A stretch of DNA of 57,212 bases from NCBI GenBank assembly GCA_019247495.1, contig JAFAOU010000164.1:1-57212 (forward strand), written 5' to 3'. Shown in pieces: positions 1 through 8,120 of this stretch. Position numbers and translations under genes: made by a program. The notes under the pieces are model-generated. The model made no database searches. It had not been told where the DNA came from and saw only the letters and a list, made by a program, of their open reading frames with translations. Source of the DNA: Acidobacteriota bacterium. Lineage in GTDB: Bacteria > Acidobacteriota > Thermoanaerobaculia > Gp7-AA8. Numbering within the stretch: position 1 is the stretch's first letter; each line of letters starts with the position of its first letter.

Positions 1-1356
1 TTCACGATCACGAACGTGAGCCGCTTATCGCAGATCGCTCATGTGACGGTCTGGACCGACTGGTCTTTCCCGGTCCTCGACTTCAACATCTTCCTGACCG
101 GTTATGACGTTCAGGGCATCTCGCTGAGGCAGGTACTCGTGCAAGGCATCGTTGCGCAGAACAACGGCACAGGCCCGACCACGGCGCAGTCGCCGCTCGG
201 CTCGCTGTCTGCTGGCTTCACTGCCAACCCGAACTTCGCGGGTGGCGGCGCTTCCATTAATTGCGCGAAACAGCCGGGCCAGATCAACCTGACCCTGCTC
301 GCGGCAGTTCGTTCGGCGCTCACCACGGGCATTTACAACACGGGCGGCTCGCTTACGTGCGCCACCCCTGTTGGCGGCGTCCATGCGAATGCAATCGGCT
401 ATGTCACGATCGATGTGGCGTCGAACTGCTCGCTCCTTATGCCCACCGACCCGACGTATTACACCTCGTCGATTCTTTTCGACAATGTCCTGATCGGTGA
501 TTACCAGCAACTCGGACCGCAGCCGGCCGAAACTTCCGCGCCGGGCCCGTTCGATGCCGCGGGAAATCCGATGGTGCACATCCGCGCAGTACCGGAAGGA
601 GGTCCTGCCGGCGGCGACCTGGTGGCGACAGGGCTGCCGTACACCTTCTACGACCGCTACACCCCTGCGACGAATCGGACGGCAGATCGCCGGCAACCGC
701 TGCCGTCGACCTTTGCGGCCCGTTTTATTGAGGGAGGAACTTCAAGCTTCGCGACAAATCTGACAATCTGGCGCGAATCTCTCGGCGTCGGTTCATGCGC
801 CGACGTGCAATCGAATCGAGTCATGAATGTAGCTGAGATTCTTCGCTTCGATGAGCACGAGAACGTCTATACACTCGCCCCCTGCACTAGCCTCTGTATC
901 AGTCCTCAACCCACCCTTCTGCCCGCCGCGTCGTCAACCGATACGAGCAGCGGCATCGGGGGATTTTTGTCCAGTGCTGACGTCGGCGGCTGGCTGTACA
1001 TGAATCTCAATAACGGCGGCAGCACGGCCTACTCGGTTACCCATGATCTTGGTGGCGTTCGGACCGTCATCACAGGACTTGGCAGCAAGAGCGACCTCGC
1101 GCCGCTGGGATCCGGCACGATCGGTCCCCGTCCGAGCCAGAACTGGGTAACGGCAACGATCTTTGGAAGCCTGGGTGCGAATCGCCTGTCGACCGAGTTT
1201 GACGCCGCTTCGCTCGGCAACGGTTGCTCGCCGGCCGTCGCCTCAGGCGCCGCGATCGGACCGGCTGGCGGTATGCCGGTCTGCCCGTCAGGCGACCTGG
1301 GTTGCGTGCCAGGCGTTGCGCCATTCACCGGCACGAACGTAAATCCGCCGCCCTGA
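1..1356 (+). CDS. Hypothetical surface-type protein, 5' end outside window
   Basis: The frame is open from base 1, so the true start lies upstream and only about 451 C-terminal residues are visible. I do not recognise a family. The protein is rich in Gly, Ser, Thr, Ala and Asn with few charged residues, and has eight or so scattered cysteines, as in secreted or surface proteins. The tail (GTNVNPPP) has no sorting motif that I know. The first GTG at position 16 is an unlikely start because the reading frame continues cleanly before it. Its stop at 1354-1356 touches the stop of the convergent yggT-like gene with no spacer. Confidence 0.7.
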   Translation, partial: FTITNVSRLSQIAHVTVWTDWSFPVLDFNIFLTGYDVQGISLRQVLVQGIVAQNNGTGPTTAQSPLGSLSAGFTANPNFAGGGASINCAKQPGQINLTLLAAVRSALTTGIYNTGGSLTCATPVGGVHANAIGYVTIDVASNCSLLMPTDPTYYTSSILFDNVLIGDYQQLGPQPAETSAPGPFDAAGNPMVHIRAVPEGGPAGGDLVATGLPYTFYDRYTPATNRTADRRQPLPSTFAARFIEGGTSSFATNLTIWRESLGVGSCADVQSNRVMNVAEILRFDEHENVYTLAPCTSLCISPQPTLLPAASSTDTSSGIGGFLSSADVGGWLYMNLNNGGSTAYSVTHDLGGVRTVITGLGSKSDLAPLGSGTIGPRPSQNWVTATIFGSLGANRLSTEFDAASLGNGCSPAVASGAAIGPAGGMPVCPSGDLGCVPGVAPFTGTNVNPPP

Positions 1357-1689
1357 TCAACCGCGGCCGAGCAATGCCGTGTAGAGGTACGACGCCACGC
1401 CGCGAAGGATGTAGATCGCCAGCAGGAGCAGCAGCGGGGACCAATCGATCCCGCCCGTTTTGTACGGCGGGACGAGCCGGCGGAACGGACGCAGGAACGG
1501 GCTGGTCATCCGCGTGAAGATGTCGTTGAGCTGATTGAGGATCACGTACGCCTGCTTGTAGCGCCAGCGGAACGAGGTCTGCGAAGCGAAAAAAAGCAGC
1601 CAGGAGATGATCACCCAGACCAGGACGATCCACTGGATCACCTGCAGGACGATCAAAAACGCGTTGAAGAACGGCGTGATGATTCCCAT
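1357..1689 (-). CDS. YggT family integral membrane protein
   Basis: This 110-residue protein has two hydrophobic segments, about residues 5-33 and 84-105. They flank a central loop containing FLRPFRRLVPP, which matches the conserved signature of YggT/Ycf19 proteins. The role of the family is poorly known; members have been linked to osmotic tolerance and envelope or division functions. It follows the yggS-like gene directly (0 bp between stop and this ATG), the classic yggS-yggT order, which supports both calls. Length is normal for a single-repeat YggT. I infer location in the cytoplasmic membrane. Confidence 0.85.
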   Translation of the reverse strand: MGIITPFFNAFLIVLQVIQWIVLVWVIISWLLFFASQTSFRWRYKQAYVILNQLNDIFTRMTSPFLRPFRRLVPPYKTGGIDWSPLLLLLAIYILRGVASYLYTALLGRG

Positions 1690-2349
1690 CTATCCTCTGG
1701 TGCCGAAAATCGCGCGGCCGACGCGGACGATCGTCGATCCTTCCTCGATCGCTGTTTCGAAATCTTCGCTCATGCCCATCGACAAGTGCTTGAGGCCGAG
1801 CGCATCGCGCATCGACCGCAACTCGCGGAAGTATGGACGCGACTCTTCCGGAGTGCCAATCGGGGGGATAGCCATCAGTCCGATGACGTCGAGCGACGCA
1901 AGCGCCGCGGCCTGTTTCGCGACCGCATCGACCTCGCCACGTGCGATGCCGCTTTTCTGCGGCTCGTCGCCGATGTTGACCTGCAACATGATTTCGAGAC
2001 GTTTGCCCTGATTCCCGGCGGCGCGGGCGAGCTTCTCCGCGAGCTCGAGCGAATCGACAGCCTGGATGACGTCAAAAAGCTTCACGGCATCCTTCGACTT
2101 ATTCGTCTGCAGATGTCCGATGAGGTGCCAGCGCGCGCTGCCGCGCACGAGCGGCTTCTTGTCGCGCGCTTCCTGCACACGGTTCTCACCGACTTCGGTA
2201 ATGCCTGCCTCGATCGCTTCGTCGATGAACTCCGCCGGAAACGTTTTCGAGACAGCGACGAGCGTTACTTCGCTCCGTGAACGCCCCGCGCGTTCGCACG
2301 CGCGCGCGATGCGCGCCTCGACCTCGGCGGCATTCTCACGAATCGACAC
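1690..2349 (-). CDS. yggS: YggS/PLPBP family pyridoxal phosphate homeostasis protein
   Basis: This is a 219-residue alanine-racemase-fold PLP-binding protein. The PLP lysine lies in LVAVSKTFP near residue 36. Other family motifs follow: VGENRVQEA, WHLIGHLQTNK, LMAIPP, LSMGMSEDFETAI and GSTIVRVGRAIFG. Family members hold PLP and affect vitamin B6 and amino-acid balance without known catalysis. I chose the GTG at 2349 because it aligns with the usual SIREN-type N-terminus and overlaps the RNase HI gene by only 14 bp. An ATG at 2373 adds eight residues and is also possible. The frame is open further upstream but reads nonsense there. Confidence 0.9.
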   Translation of the reverse strand: MSIRENAAEVEARIARACERAGRSRSEVTLVAVSKTFPAEFIDEAIEAGITEVGENRVQEARDKKPLVRGSARWHLIGHLQTNKSKDAVKLFDVIQAVDSLELAEKLARAAGNQGKRLEIMLQVNIGDEPQKSGIARGEVDAVAKQAAALASLDVIGLMAIPPIGTPEESRPYFRELRSMRDALGLKHLSMGMSEDFETAIEEGSTIVRVGRAIFGTRG

Positions 2350-2779
2350 GGTGCCGCTCGATCCATCGGTCATTCGGAGTGCGCCCGGGGCGGTCGAGCG
2401 CGGCGTTAGCGAGACGGTCCGCGTCTTTGTTGCCGACGCGCAGCGTGTGGCTGATCTTGAATTTCGGAAAATGGAGCGACATCGATTTCGCGCGCCGGAA
2501 CAGCGGCACGAGGTTCGGATGCTTGACTCGATACGTGCCAAGCATCTGCTGCACGAGCAGCAGCGAATCGGAAACGATCTCGACTTCCGTCGCCCCTTCC
2601 GACTTCGCCGTCGCCAGCGCTTCGAGCAGGCCGGCGTACTCGGCGACATTGTTCGTGGTTGTGCCGAGGAAGCCGGAGATCTCGAGGATCTCACCGTCGT
2701 CCTTGCGCATGTAGACGCCGTACGACGCCGGTCCGGGATTGCCGCGGCAGGCGCCGTCGACGTGGGCAGTGATCTTCAG
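2336..2779 (-). CDS. RNase HI family protein (probable CTG start)
   Basis: About 147 residues carry all four RNase H metal-binding acidic residues: Asp in HVDGACRGNPGPASYG, Glu in NNVAEYAGLLEAL, Asp in EIVSDSLLLVQQ and Asp in RVGNKDADRLAN. The family cleaves RNA in RNA-DNA hybrids. There is no ATG, GTG or TTG before the first strand of the fold. The likely start is a CTG at 2779 whose last two bases belong to the TGA stop of the zinc-ribbon gene (CTGA overlap), which implies translational coupling. The frame stays open to 2893, but that extension is the shadow of the upstream gene. The gene sits between zinc-ribbon and yggS genes in a tight minus-strand operon. Confidence 0.85.
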   Translation of the reverse strand: MKITAHVDGACRGNPGPASYGVYMRKDDGEILEISGFLGTTTNNVAEYAGLLEALATAKSEGATEVEIVSDSLLLVQQMLGTYRVKHPNLVPLFRRAKSMSLHFPKFKISHTLRVGNKDADRLANAALDRPGRTPNDRWIERHRVDS

Positions 2780-3489
2780 GATGGGGGCATCTCCAGATAG
2801 AGGATGCGGCTGCAGCCTTCGCAGTGAACGAGATCGCCGCGCTTGAGCTGCTGCATGACCGCCGGCCGCACACGCGTGCGGCAGCCGTTGCACGAATCAG
2901 CCACGACCTTCGCCATCGCCACATTCTGACGCTGCTTGAAGATGCGATGGAACTCGCGGCGCAGCCGTTCGGGAAGCGACGCTTCGATCATCGCTGCCTT
3001 CGCCTTCAGCTGTTCGACCTCGGTGCGCAGATCGCCGAGCGAGTGCTGCCACGCTTCGTGCTCCGTGTCCCAGCGCGACTTCAGATCGACGTTGCCGGCT
3101 TCGAGATCGTCGTGCTGTTTCTGCAGCCCCTCGACGTCTGTCATCGTCTTGAGCGTCGAGTCCTCGAGCTCCTTGACGTGCTTGCGGGTGGAGTCGATTT
3201 CTTTCCACGCCGCGGCGTACTGCTGCTGATTCTTCACCTGCATGAGCTGGCCCTGATATTTCTTCAGAAGCTCCTGCTGGTCCGACAACTCACCGTCGAC
3301 GCGTCGCCGTTCTTTGGAGTGCTGCTCGATCTGCTCGCGCAGCCGCTCCATGCTGGAGTTCACGTTCTGCCATTCGCGGTCGACGGCAGCGAACGACTCC
3401 GGCTTGTTGGTCAGTTGTTTTTCACGATCACCGAGCTGCGACAGGACTGTTTGCAACTCCCAAAGCTTTTCAACGTCCTGATTCAACAA
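2776..3489 (-). CDS. Coiled-coil protein with C4 zinc ribbon
   Basis: The 237-residue protein is a long charged coiled coil (about residues 1-190) followed by a C-terminal zinc ribbon with CNGC near 198 and CEGC near 220. This matches the zf-RING_7 / HP0958-like family, some of which bind RNA or act as chaperones; the role here is unknown. The start is TTG at 3489. A second in-frame TTG at 3486 is better spaced from the GGAGG at 3493-3497. It leads the minus-strand operon with RNase HI, yggS and yggT. The tRNA unit lies just upstream. Confidence 0.85.
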   Translation of the reverse strand: MLNQDVEKLWELQTVLSQLGDREKQLTNKPESFAAVDREWQNVNSSMERLREQIEQHSKERRRVDGELSDQQELLKKYQGQLMQVKNQQQYAAAWKEIDSTRKHVKELEDSTLKTMTDVEGLQKQHDDLEAGNVDLKSRWDTEHEAWQHSLGDLRTEVEQLKAKAAMIEASLPERLRREFHRIFKQRQNVAMAKVVADSCNGCRTRVRPAVMQQLKRGDLVHCEGCSRILYLEMPPS

Positions 3490-3503
3490 TTGCCTCCAAA
3501 GAC

Positions 3504-3532
3504 AGAAAAGGCGTTCCAGTGCTGGAACGCCT
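3504..3532 (-). terminator. Intrinsic terminator of the tRNA transcript
   Basis: Bases 3509-3519 and 3522-3532 form a perfect 11-bp stem (AGGCGTTCCAG and its complement) with a 2-base loop. On the minus strand the stem is followed by a TTTTC tract. It lies about 130 bases downstream of the minus-strand tRNA and just before the zinc-ribbon gene, so it probably ends the tRNA transcript and insulates the operon. Confidence 0.7.
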
Positions 3533-3658
3533 GTGCGGGATGAGAATGCCGGTCCGGTCGATCGAGCGTCGATCCGGCGGCGAACGATCGTCCGCCCGGT
3601 CCGCGCCGGCAGGCGAGCAAATCGTTCGTGATGTTTGAGGTGACGCGCATCGTTGCCC

Positions 3659-3734
3659 TGGTGGGTCCACCAGGATTCGAACCTGGGACCTGCCGGTTAT
3701 GAGCCGGTAGCTCTAACCGCTGAGCTATGGACCC
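3659..3734 (-). tRNA. tRNA with CAT anticodon (Met, or Ile2 after lysidine)
   Basis: The minus strand folds as a complete 76-base tRNA. The acceptor stem is GGGTCCA with TGGACCC, the D arm is AGCTCAGCGGTTAGAGC, the anticodon loop is CTCATAA, and the T arm contains GGTTCGAATCC. The 3' CCA is encoded at 3659-3661. The CAT anticodon fits elongator tRNA-Met or tRNA-Ile2. The D arm looks like many Ile2 genes, but I cannot decide by eye. The acceptor lacks the C1:A72 mismatch of initiator tRNA. Confidence 0.95.
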
Positions 3735-3818
3735 GGACGCGCGATTCTAGCAAAAGGAACGACGGTGTCGATGGAAACTTGGGGGGTCGGAGACCCGGGG
3801 GGGTCTTCGAAGAGATCG

Positions 3819-4050
3819 GGGTCCTCGCAAGGTTCTCGCAAGGTACTCGGGGGTTCCTCGCAAGGTACTCGGCGGTTCCTCGCGAAGTACTCGGGGGTTC
3901 CTCGCGAAGTACTCGGGGGTTCCTCGCAAGGTACTCGGCGGTTTCTCGCGAGGTACTCGGCGGTTCCTCGCGAGGTACTCGGGGGTCCCTCGCAAGGTAC
4001 TCGGGGGTCCCTCGCGAAGTACTCGGGGGTTCCTCGCAAGATACTTGGGG
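3819..4050. repeat. Minisatellite: about ten 22-bp tandem units
   Basis: The pentamer TACTC recurs at 3844, 3866, 3888, 3910, 3932, 3954, 3976 and 3998, then 4020, with a variant at 4042: an exact 22-bp period over about 200 bp. The unit is roughly TACTCGGGGGTTCCTCGCAAGG. It looks like two 11-bp halves, and TCGCAAGGTTC/TCGCAAGGTAC at the left edge shows an 11-bp step. Variants are GG/GC and CAAGG/CGAAG swaps. Both strands are open in several frames only because the repeat lacks stops. I see no gene here. It lies just upstream of the tRNA promoter side. Confidence 0.95.
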
Positions 4051-4148
4051 TTGATTACGAAGGACTCAGATCTTACGCGTCTAGCTCGTTCGCTCCTGTT
4101 CAGCGACCACACCGCTTTGCCCCGCAGTTCTAGTTGACGCCGGACAAG

Positions 4149-4226
4149 GTGTCGGGAGTCGGGGATCGGCGACCTGTCTCGGCCGCTACGGTTCTCCGAC
4201 TCCCAACTCCAGGCCCCCGACGCCCC
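4149..4226. repeat. Hairpin with arms of GTCGGG-type short units
   Basis: The left part runs GTGTCGGGAGTCGGGG and the right part has CCGACTCCC and CCCCCGACGCCCC, so the two are imperfect complements around a loop ending in GGTTCTCC (4190-4197). The right arm ends 3 bases before the LysM gene stop. It resembles the elements at 10716-10789 and 39305-39431. Confidence 0.6.
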
Positions 4227-4228
4227 TC

Positions 4229-5440
4229 TTACCGGATCTCTACGCGGTCGCCGATCTTCATCGAATAGCGCATCGCCACGATCTTGCCGGTCGCCGTGTG
4301 CGTATTCGTCGTCAGGATGCCGACTTCGCCGAGAACCTGGTGACGTTCGCCGGGGAGGACGTTATCGCGGTAGACGGTTAGAAAGTCTCCGGGCTGGAGT
4401 TGATCTGCCTGTCCGAGGTTGACCTGCACGAGCAGGCCCTCGCCGAGGGCTGTGTCCCAGCCGCCTTGTGCGCTGACGATGAAGCCGTTGCGCTTGCCGC
4501 TGGTCGGATCGCAGAACGCCGGCATGTCGGGGATCCGCGCCAACGGAATCGGAATCTGCGGCAGTGGCTTGAGGCGCGCGCCGATGTGAATGTCATTGCA
4601 CGACTGCGTGATGATGCCGCGGGCATGGTGATCGTCAGCGCAGAGCACGCGAATTTGTCCCTGGTAGATGTACTCGCGTCCGACAACCTGCGTCTTCTTG
4701 TCCGGATGCGGAACCATCTCGCCGCTCTCGACGACGATGTAGGTATCGCCGGCCACGAGGCCGGTGGCCGTGCCTCCGTCGAGGATCACCAGATCGCCGG
4801 CCGCACCGGTGATGTCCTGGTGGACTTCGCCGGCCTGATAACGCATCTCCGCGTCTTCCCAGGCCTGAATCGAGTTCGGCATCGGCTCAGCCGGATCGCC
4901 GATGTAGCCGTAGCAATAGACGTCGAATTCGGTTCCGAGCGGAACGGGGCTGCGGCTGCCGCCGACGCCGTCCGCGGCGGTGATGAAGCCATCGCCGGTC
5001 ATCGACGTCGAAGTGCCAGTGGTTGCGGCCGGTGCCGCGGCAGTGTCCGGCATCAGCGCGGGAGGGGTCGTCGCATCCGACGTCGTGGTGGCGTTTGAAA
5101 TCTGCTGCGCAGTTTCGGAATCGATCAGCAGGACGTCGCCGGGATAGATCCAGTGCGCGTCGGTGATCCAGGTGTTCGACTCCCAGAGCTGCGGCCAGGT
5201 GTAGGCGTTCTTGAAAAACTGCTGCGCCAGCCCCCAGAGCGTGTCGCCCTGTTTGATCGTGTAGCTCTTCGAGCCGGCCGGCCAGGTCGCGGGATCAGGA
5301 GGGTTGTACGCCGTCCAGTGATCGCCGGCGCGATGAAGCTCGCGTGGCGGATGCGAAGAGGACTTCCGGGCCGCGCCGAATGCCGGGATGGCAGCCACAA
5401 GCAGGAGAACGGGAACCACCACCCTACGCACACTGACCAT
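4229..5440 (-). CDS. Secreted LysM-domain protein
   Basis: The 403-residue protein begins with a signal peptide (MVSVRRVVVPVLLLVAAIPAFGA, about residues 1-23, cleavage near AFG-AA). A LysM domain at about 57-105 contains YTIKQGDTLWGLAQQFF and a closing YPGDVLLI. LysM binds peptidoglycan or chitin-like glycans. After a low-complexity Ala/Thr linker, the remaining 250 residues carry repeated motifs such as GDLVILDGG and GDFLTVYRD, which look like small beta domains of unknown family. The start at 5440 has GGGAGGGG in front; the upstream in-frame ATG at 5500 would hide the signal peptide and is rejected. It acts at the periplasmic cell wall by inference. Confidence 0.85.
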   Translation of the reverse strand: MVSVRRVVVPVLLLVAAIPAFGAARKSSSHPPRELHRAGDHWTAYNPPDPATWPAGSKSYTIKQGDTLWGLAQQFFKNAYTWPQLWESNTWITDAHWIYPGDVLLIDSETAQQISNATTTSDATTPPALMPDTAAAPAATTGTSTSMTGDGFITAADGVGGSRSPVPLGTEFDVYCYGYIGDPAEPMPNSIQAWEDAEMRYQAGEVHQDITGAAGDLVILDGGTATGLVAGDTYIVVESGEMVPHPDKKTQVVGREYIYQGQIRVLCADDHHARGIITQSCNDIHIGARLKPLPQIPIPLARIPDMPAFCDPTSGKRNGFIVSAQGGWDTALGEGLLVQVNLGQADQLQPGDFLTVYRDNVLPGERHQVLGEVGILTTNTHTATGKIVAMRYSMKIGDRVEIR

Positions 5441-5548
5441 TTTCCCCTCCCAGAGTTGTCGAGGTCGGAAAACGTTATCCCAAGCAACGTTCGCGGTCAA
5501 GTTCCGGAAGGGACGGGAGTTGCGGCTGACCTCACGTCCGCGTCGCGT

Positions 5549-6544
5549 TCAACCGCCCTTCATGATGATCGGCGGCTGCGACTTCTTGAGGTCGCGCACG
5601 AGCCGGTCGAAGGCGGCGGTGTAGTCGTCGTGCGATTTCCATTTGCGGAAGTCGCCGATGTGGCGTTTGCGGCGGATGTCCGCCGCCCACGGCTGCGTTG
5701 AGGTGAAGCCTTCTTCGTCGATGGCGATGGGAAAGAGGACGTCCTTCCCTTCTTTCTGCTCGCGCTCGAGCGCCGACTCCACCTCCGTCGCCACCCAATC
5801 GCTGTTGACTGAGTTCTCAGAGAGGATGATCACGAGCTTGTCGTGGAAGCGGATGGATTCGTCGATACGCGAGCGAAAGCGGTCGCCGGTCTTCAGATCC
5901 TCCGGCGCGAACCAGGTACGGACGTTCTTTCCTTGGAGGTCGTTGTAGAGACGTCGCGCGAATTCGTCGTCTTTCGATGAGTAGCTTAGGAAGCACGAGT
6001 AGTACTCGATCGCTTTGCCGACGAGCGAAGACGCGTATTCGATGAACTCCTCCGGCACTCCGGAGCCGCGTAGAAAGGACTCGGGGAGGCCGCCCGATTG
6101 GAAGAACGTGTCTATTCCGATCGAGTTCCGGTACAAATCACCTAGTGTGCCAAGGCCGCGCACAGATCGGAACGAAGTATTAGCGAACGCGGTCCAGCTA
6201 AGTAATGCACCAGTTAGGTCACTCTCAGCGAGGCTGCACGAATCAAAGGTGCTGTAACGAATGGACACGTCTACAAAGTTGCAATTGATCAACTCGGAGA
6301 TGATGAACGCACAACTATAGAGGCGTGCTCCTTCGAAAGAAGTATCGTGACAAATCGTCTTATAAAAACTTAGCCGATCTAGAAACGCACCTGAGAAGTC
6401 GGCGTACGATAGTTGGTAGTAATCAAGAGCTTTCGATACCAGGTTGACTCCGGAAAGGTCAGGCGTCTCATCACTCGTCTCTCGCCAAGCGTTCCACGCC
6501 TCCCACCCCTCCTTCAACTTCGCCACATGCTCCGGATTCGCCAT
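5549..6544 (-). CDS. Pentapeptide-repeat protein with C-terminal TIR domain
   Basis: The 331-residue protein starts with a MANPEHVAKLKEGWEAWNAW helix often found before pentapeptide repeats. Degenerate A(D/N)LXX-type repeats follow at about 28-125 (YADFSGAFL, SFEGARL, AESDLTGALL). A TIR domain occupies about 183-320, opening with CFLSYSSKDDEFARRL. The glutamate in DWVATEVESALERE is at the position of the NAD-hydrolysing residue of enzymatic TIR domains. Members act in signalling or in anti-phage defence by NAD depletion; which applies here is unknown. No partner nuclease, SIR2 or STING gene is nearby. It diverges from the adaptor operon with about 94 bp between starts. Confidence 0.85.
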   Translation of the reverse strand: MANPEHVAKLKEGWEAWNAWRETSDETPDLSGVNLVSKALDYYQLSYADFSGAFLDRLSFYKTICHDTSFEGARLYSCAFIISELINCNFVDVSIRYSTFDSCSLAESDLTGALLSWTAFANTSFRSVRGLGTLGDLYRNSIGIDTFFQSGGLPESFLRGSGVPEEFIEYASSLVGKAIEYYSCFLSYSSKDDEFARRLYNDLQGKNVRTWFAPEDLKTGDRFRSRIDESIRFHDKLVIILSENSVNSDWVATEVESALEREQKEGKDVLFPIAIDEEGFTSTQPWAADIRRKRHIGDFRKWKSHDDYTAAFDRLVRDLKKSQPPIIMKGG

Positions 6545-6638
6545 CCGCGAAGTCTACTGCCGTACGAAATTTGCCGTCGTTGGACGCGTTTCGAGTCCTA
6601 ACCTTCGTAACTCTTCTCCGTCCAATACGTCGAATCGC

Positions 6639-7817
6639 ATGAACGTGAAAGCCTGGATCTCGTGCGCTGTGGCCGTGATCGCGTCCGGATGCTTCTCGGG
6701 GTATCGCCCGGATGCGGACTCGAAATCGCTGCGGGTGCGGCGTGGGACGTTCGCCAGCGACGTCGTCATCACCGGCGAATTGCGAGCGGCGCGCGGCGAG
6801 GAGCTGGCAGTGCCGCGGCTGCCGCAGTGGCAGACCTCGATCAAGTGGATCGCGCAGGACGGCATCGAGACCAAGAAGGGCGATCGCATCGTCGAGCTCG
6901 ACAACTCCACCTTCTCCACCAACCTCGACGCAAAACGTCAAGCTGTAGCCCAGGCCGAGCAGCAACTGCAGCAGAAAGAGTCGGAGTGGAAGGCCGACAC
7001 GATCGACAAGCAGCTAGACGTCGAGCGGAAGCGCGCCGATTACGACAAGGCCAAGATGGACGCCGCGATGCCGAAAGAGATCGTGGCGGAGCGCGACTAC
7101 AACGACCGGCAGATCAAGTTCAAACGCGCCGAGGTCGAGCTGGCCAAGGCCGTGGACGTACTGAAGTCGCAGCGCACCTCGGTGAAATCCGACCGCGACA
7201 ACCTTCTGCTCAGTTTGCAGAAAGCGCAGCGCGAGCTGGGCATCGCCGAGCGCGCCATCGATGAGCTCATCCTGCGCGCACCGCACGACGGCATTGTGGT
7301 CATCCGCGATCATCCGTGGGAAGGGCGGCGCCTGCAGGAAGGCGACAGCGTTTTCATCGGCCTGCCGCTGGCGCAGTTTCCGGAGATGTCGTCGCTGCAG
7401 GTCGAGGCCGATCTTCCGGACGTCGACGACGGACGGATCGGCGCAGGGATGCCCGCCACGATCGTTCTCGATGCCTATCCGAACATGACGTTCCCCGGCC
7501 GCGTCCGCGCGATTTCCGCCGTGGCGCAGGAGAGCAGCCGCACGTCGCTGCGTCGCGCCTTCCGCGTGATCGTGGCGCTCGACCGACTCGACGGCGCACG
7601 CATGCGTCCCGGCCTTTCGGCACGCGTGGTCGTGCATGCGATGCGGCAGCCGAATGCGCTGCTCGTTTCGCGCGCGGCGATCGATTTCTCAGGCAAGAAG
7701 CCGCGCGTGTTTCGCGCGGACGGCAAGCTGGCCGACGTCGTCCTAGGCGCGTGCAACGCGCAGGATTGCGTGGTGAAAAGCGGATTGAACGAAGGGGAGA
7801 CGCTGGGGCATGCGTAG
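6639..7817 (+). CDS. HlyD-type periplasmic adaptor lipoprotein 1
   Basis: The 392-residue protein has a lipoprotein signal with lipobox near IASGC (Cys about 17). A membrane-fusion fold follows: a lipoyl/barrel part near 35-85, a long alpha-helical hairpin at about 90-200 rich in Gln, Glu and Lys, then RAPHDGIVVIRDHPW and beta-barrel segments. Such adaptors bridge an inner-membrane transporter and an outer-membrane channel. The start at 6639 gives the proper signal peptide; the frame is open to 6444 but that stretch is antisense to the TIR gene. It is the first of three adaptors. Its stop now abuts an inserted palindromic element. Confidence 0.85.
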   Translation: MNVKAWISCAVAVIASGCFSGYRPDADSKSLRVRRGTFASDVVITGELRAARGEELAVPRLPQWQTSIKWIAQDGIETKKGDRIVELDNSTFSTNLDAKRQAVAQAEQQLQQKESEWKADTIDKQLDVERKRADYDKAKMDAAMPKEIVAERDYNDRQIKFKRAEVELAKAVDVLKSQRTSVKSDRDNLLLSLQKAQRELGIAERAIDELILRAPHDGIVVIRDHPWEGRRLQEGDSVFIGLPLAQFPEMSSLQVEADLPDVDDGRIGAGMPATIVLDAYPNMTFPGRVRAISAVAQESSRTSLRRAFRVIVALDRLDGARMRPGLSARVVVHAMRQPNALLVSRAAIDFSGKKPRVFRADGKLADVVLGACNAQDCVVKSGLNEGETLGHA

Positions 7818-8120
7818 CGTTTCTCCAACTGCGAACCACCAGCCGGCCCCGCGCGAAGGCGCGCTCCACAATCTTAGCCCGGCGCTCGGCGCGGGGATTG
7901 GAAGCGGCGTGAATGCGCGGCCGCGGAGGCGGCCGCTACAAAATCTCGCGCTGCTGAATCACTTTGTAGTGGGCGCCTCCGCGGCCACGAAACTCGACCA
8001 CATCCGTTTTCCCCGCGCCAAGCGCGGGGCTGAGTTTGTCGAGCGCGCCTTCGCGCGCGACCGCCGCTTCCGCGCTTCGCGCTCCACGGCTCCGGCGGCT
8101 CAGGATGACAGGCATGCGTA
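7807..8120. repeat. Palindromic insertion flanked by 10-bp direct repeats
   Basis: GGCATGCGTA occurs at 7807-7816 and again at 8111-8120. Between them lie nested inverted repeats. The outer arms (7850-7898 and 8010-8058) pair over nearly 50 bp with few mismatches; the inner arms (about 7919-7942 and 7963-7989) contain GGCCGCGGAGGC and its complement. No open frame of coding character is present. The right end read in reverse begins TGTCATCCTGAGCC, similar to widespread bacterial intergenic repeats. It looks like a non-autonomous palindromic element with a target duplication. Confidence 0.75.

Noticed and set aside
1029..1633. Small frames opposite the first gene and over yggT
   Set aside because: They overlap confident genes and have no family features.
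3819..4050. Possible CRISPR array
   Set aside because: The 22-bp units are contiguous with no unique spacers and no cas genes are present.
3653..4133. Open frames on both strands over the 22-bp tandem array
   Set aside because: They arise because the repeat lacks stops; 22 bp is not a multiple of 3 and residues have no protein character.
5441..5500. Upstream in-frame ATG for the LysM gene
   Set aside because: It would put 20 polar residues before the signal peptide and lacks the strong ribosome site found before 5440.
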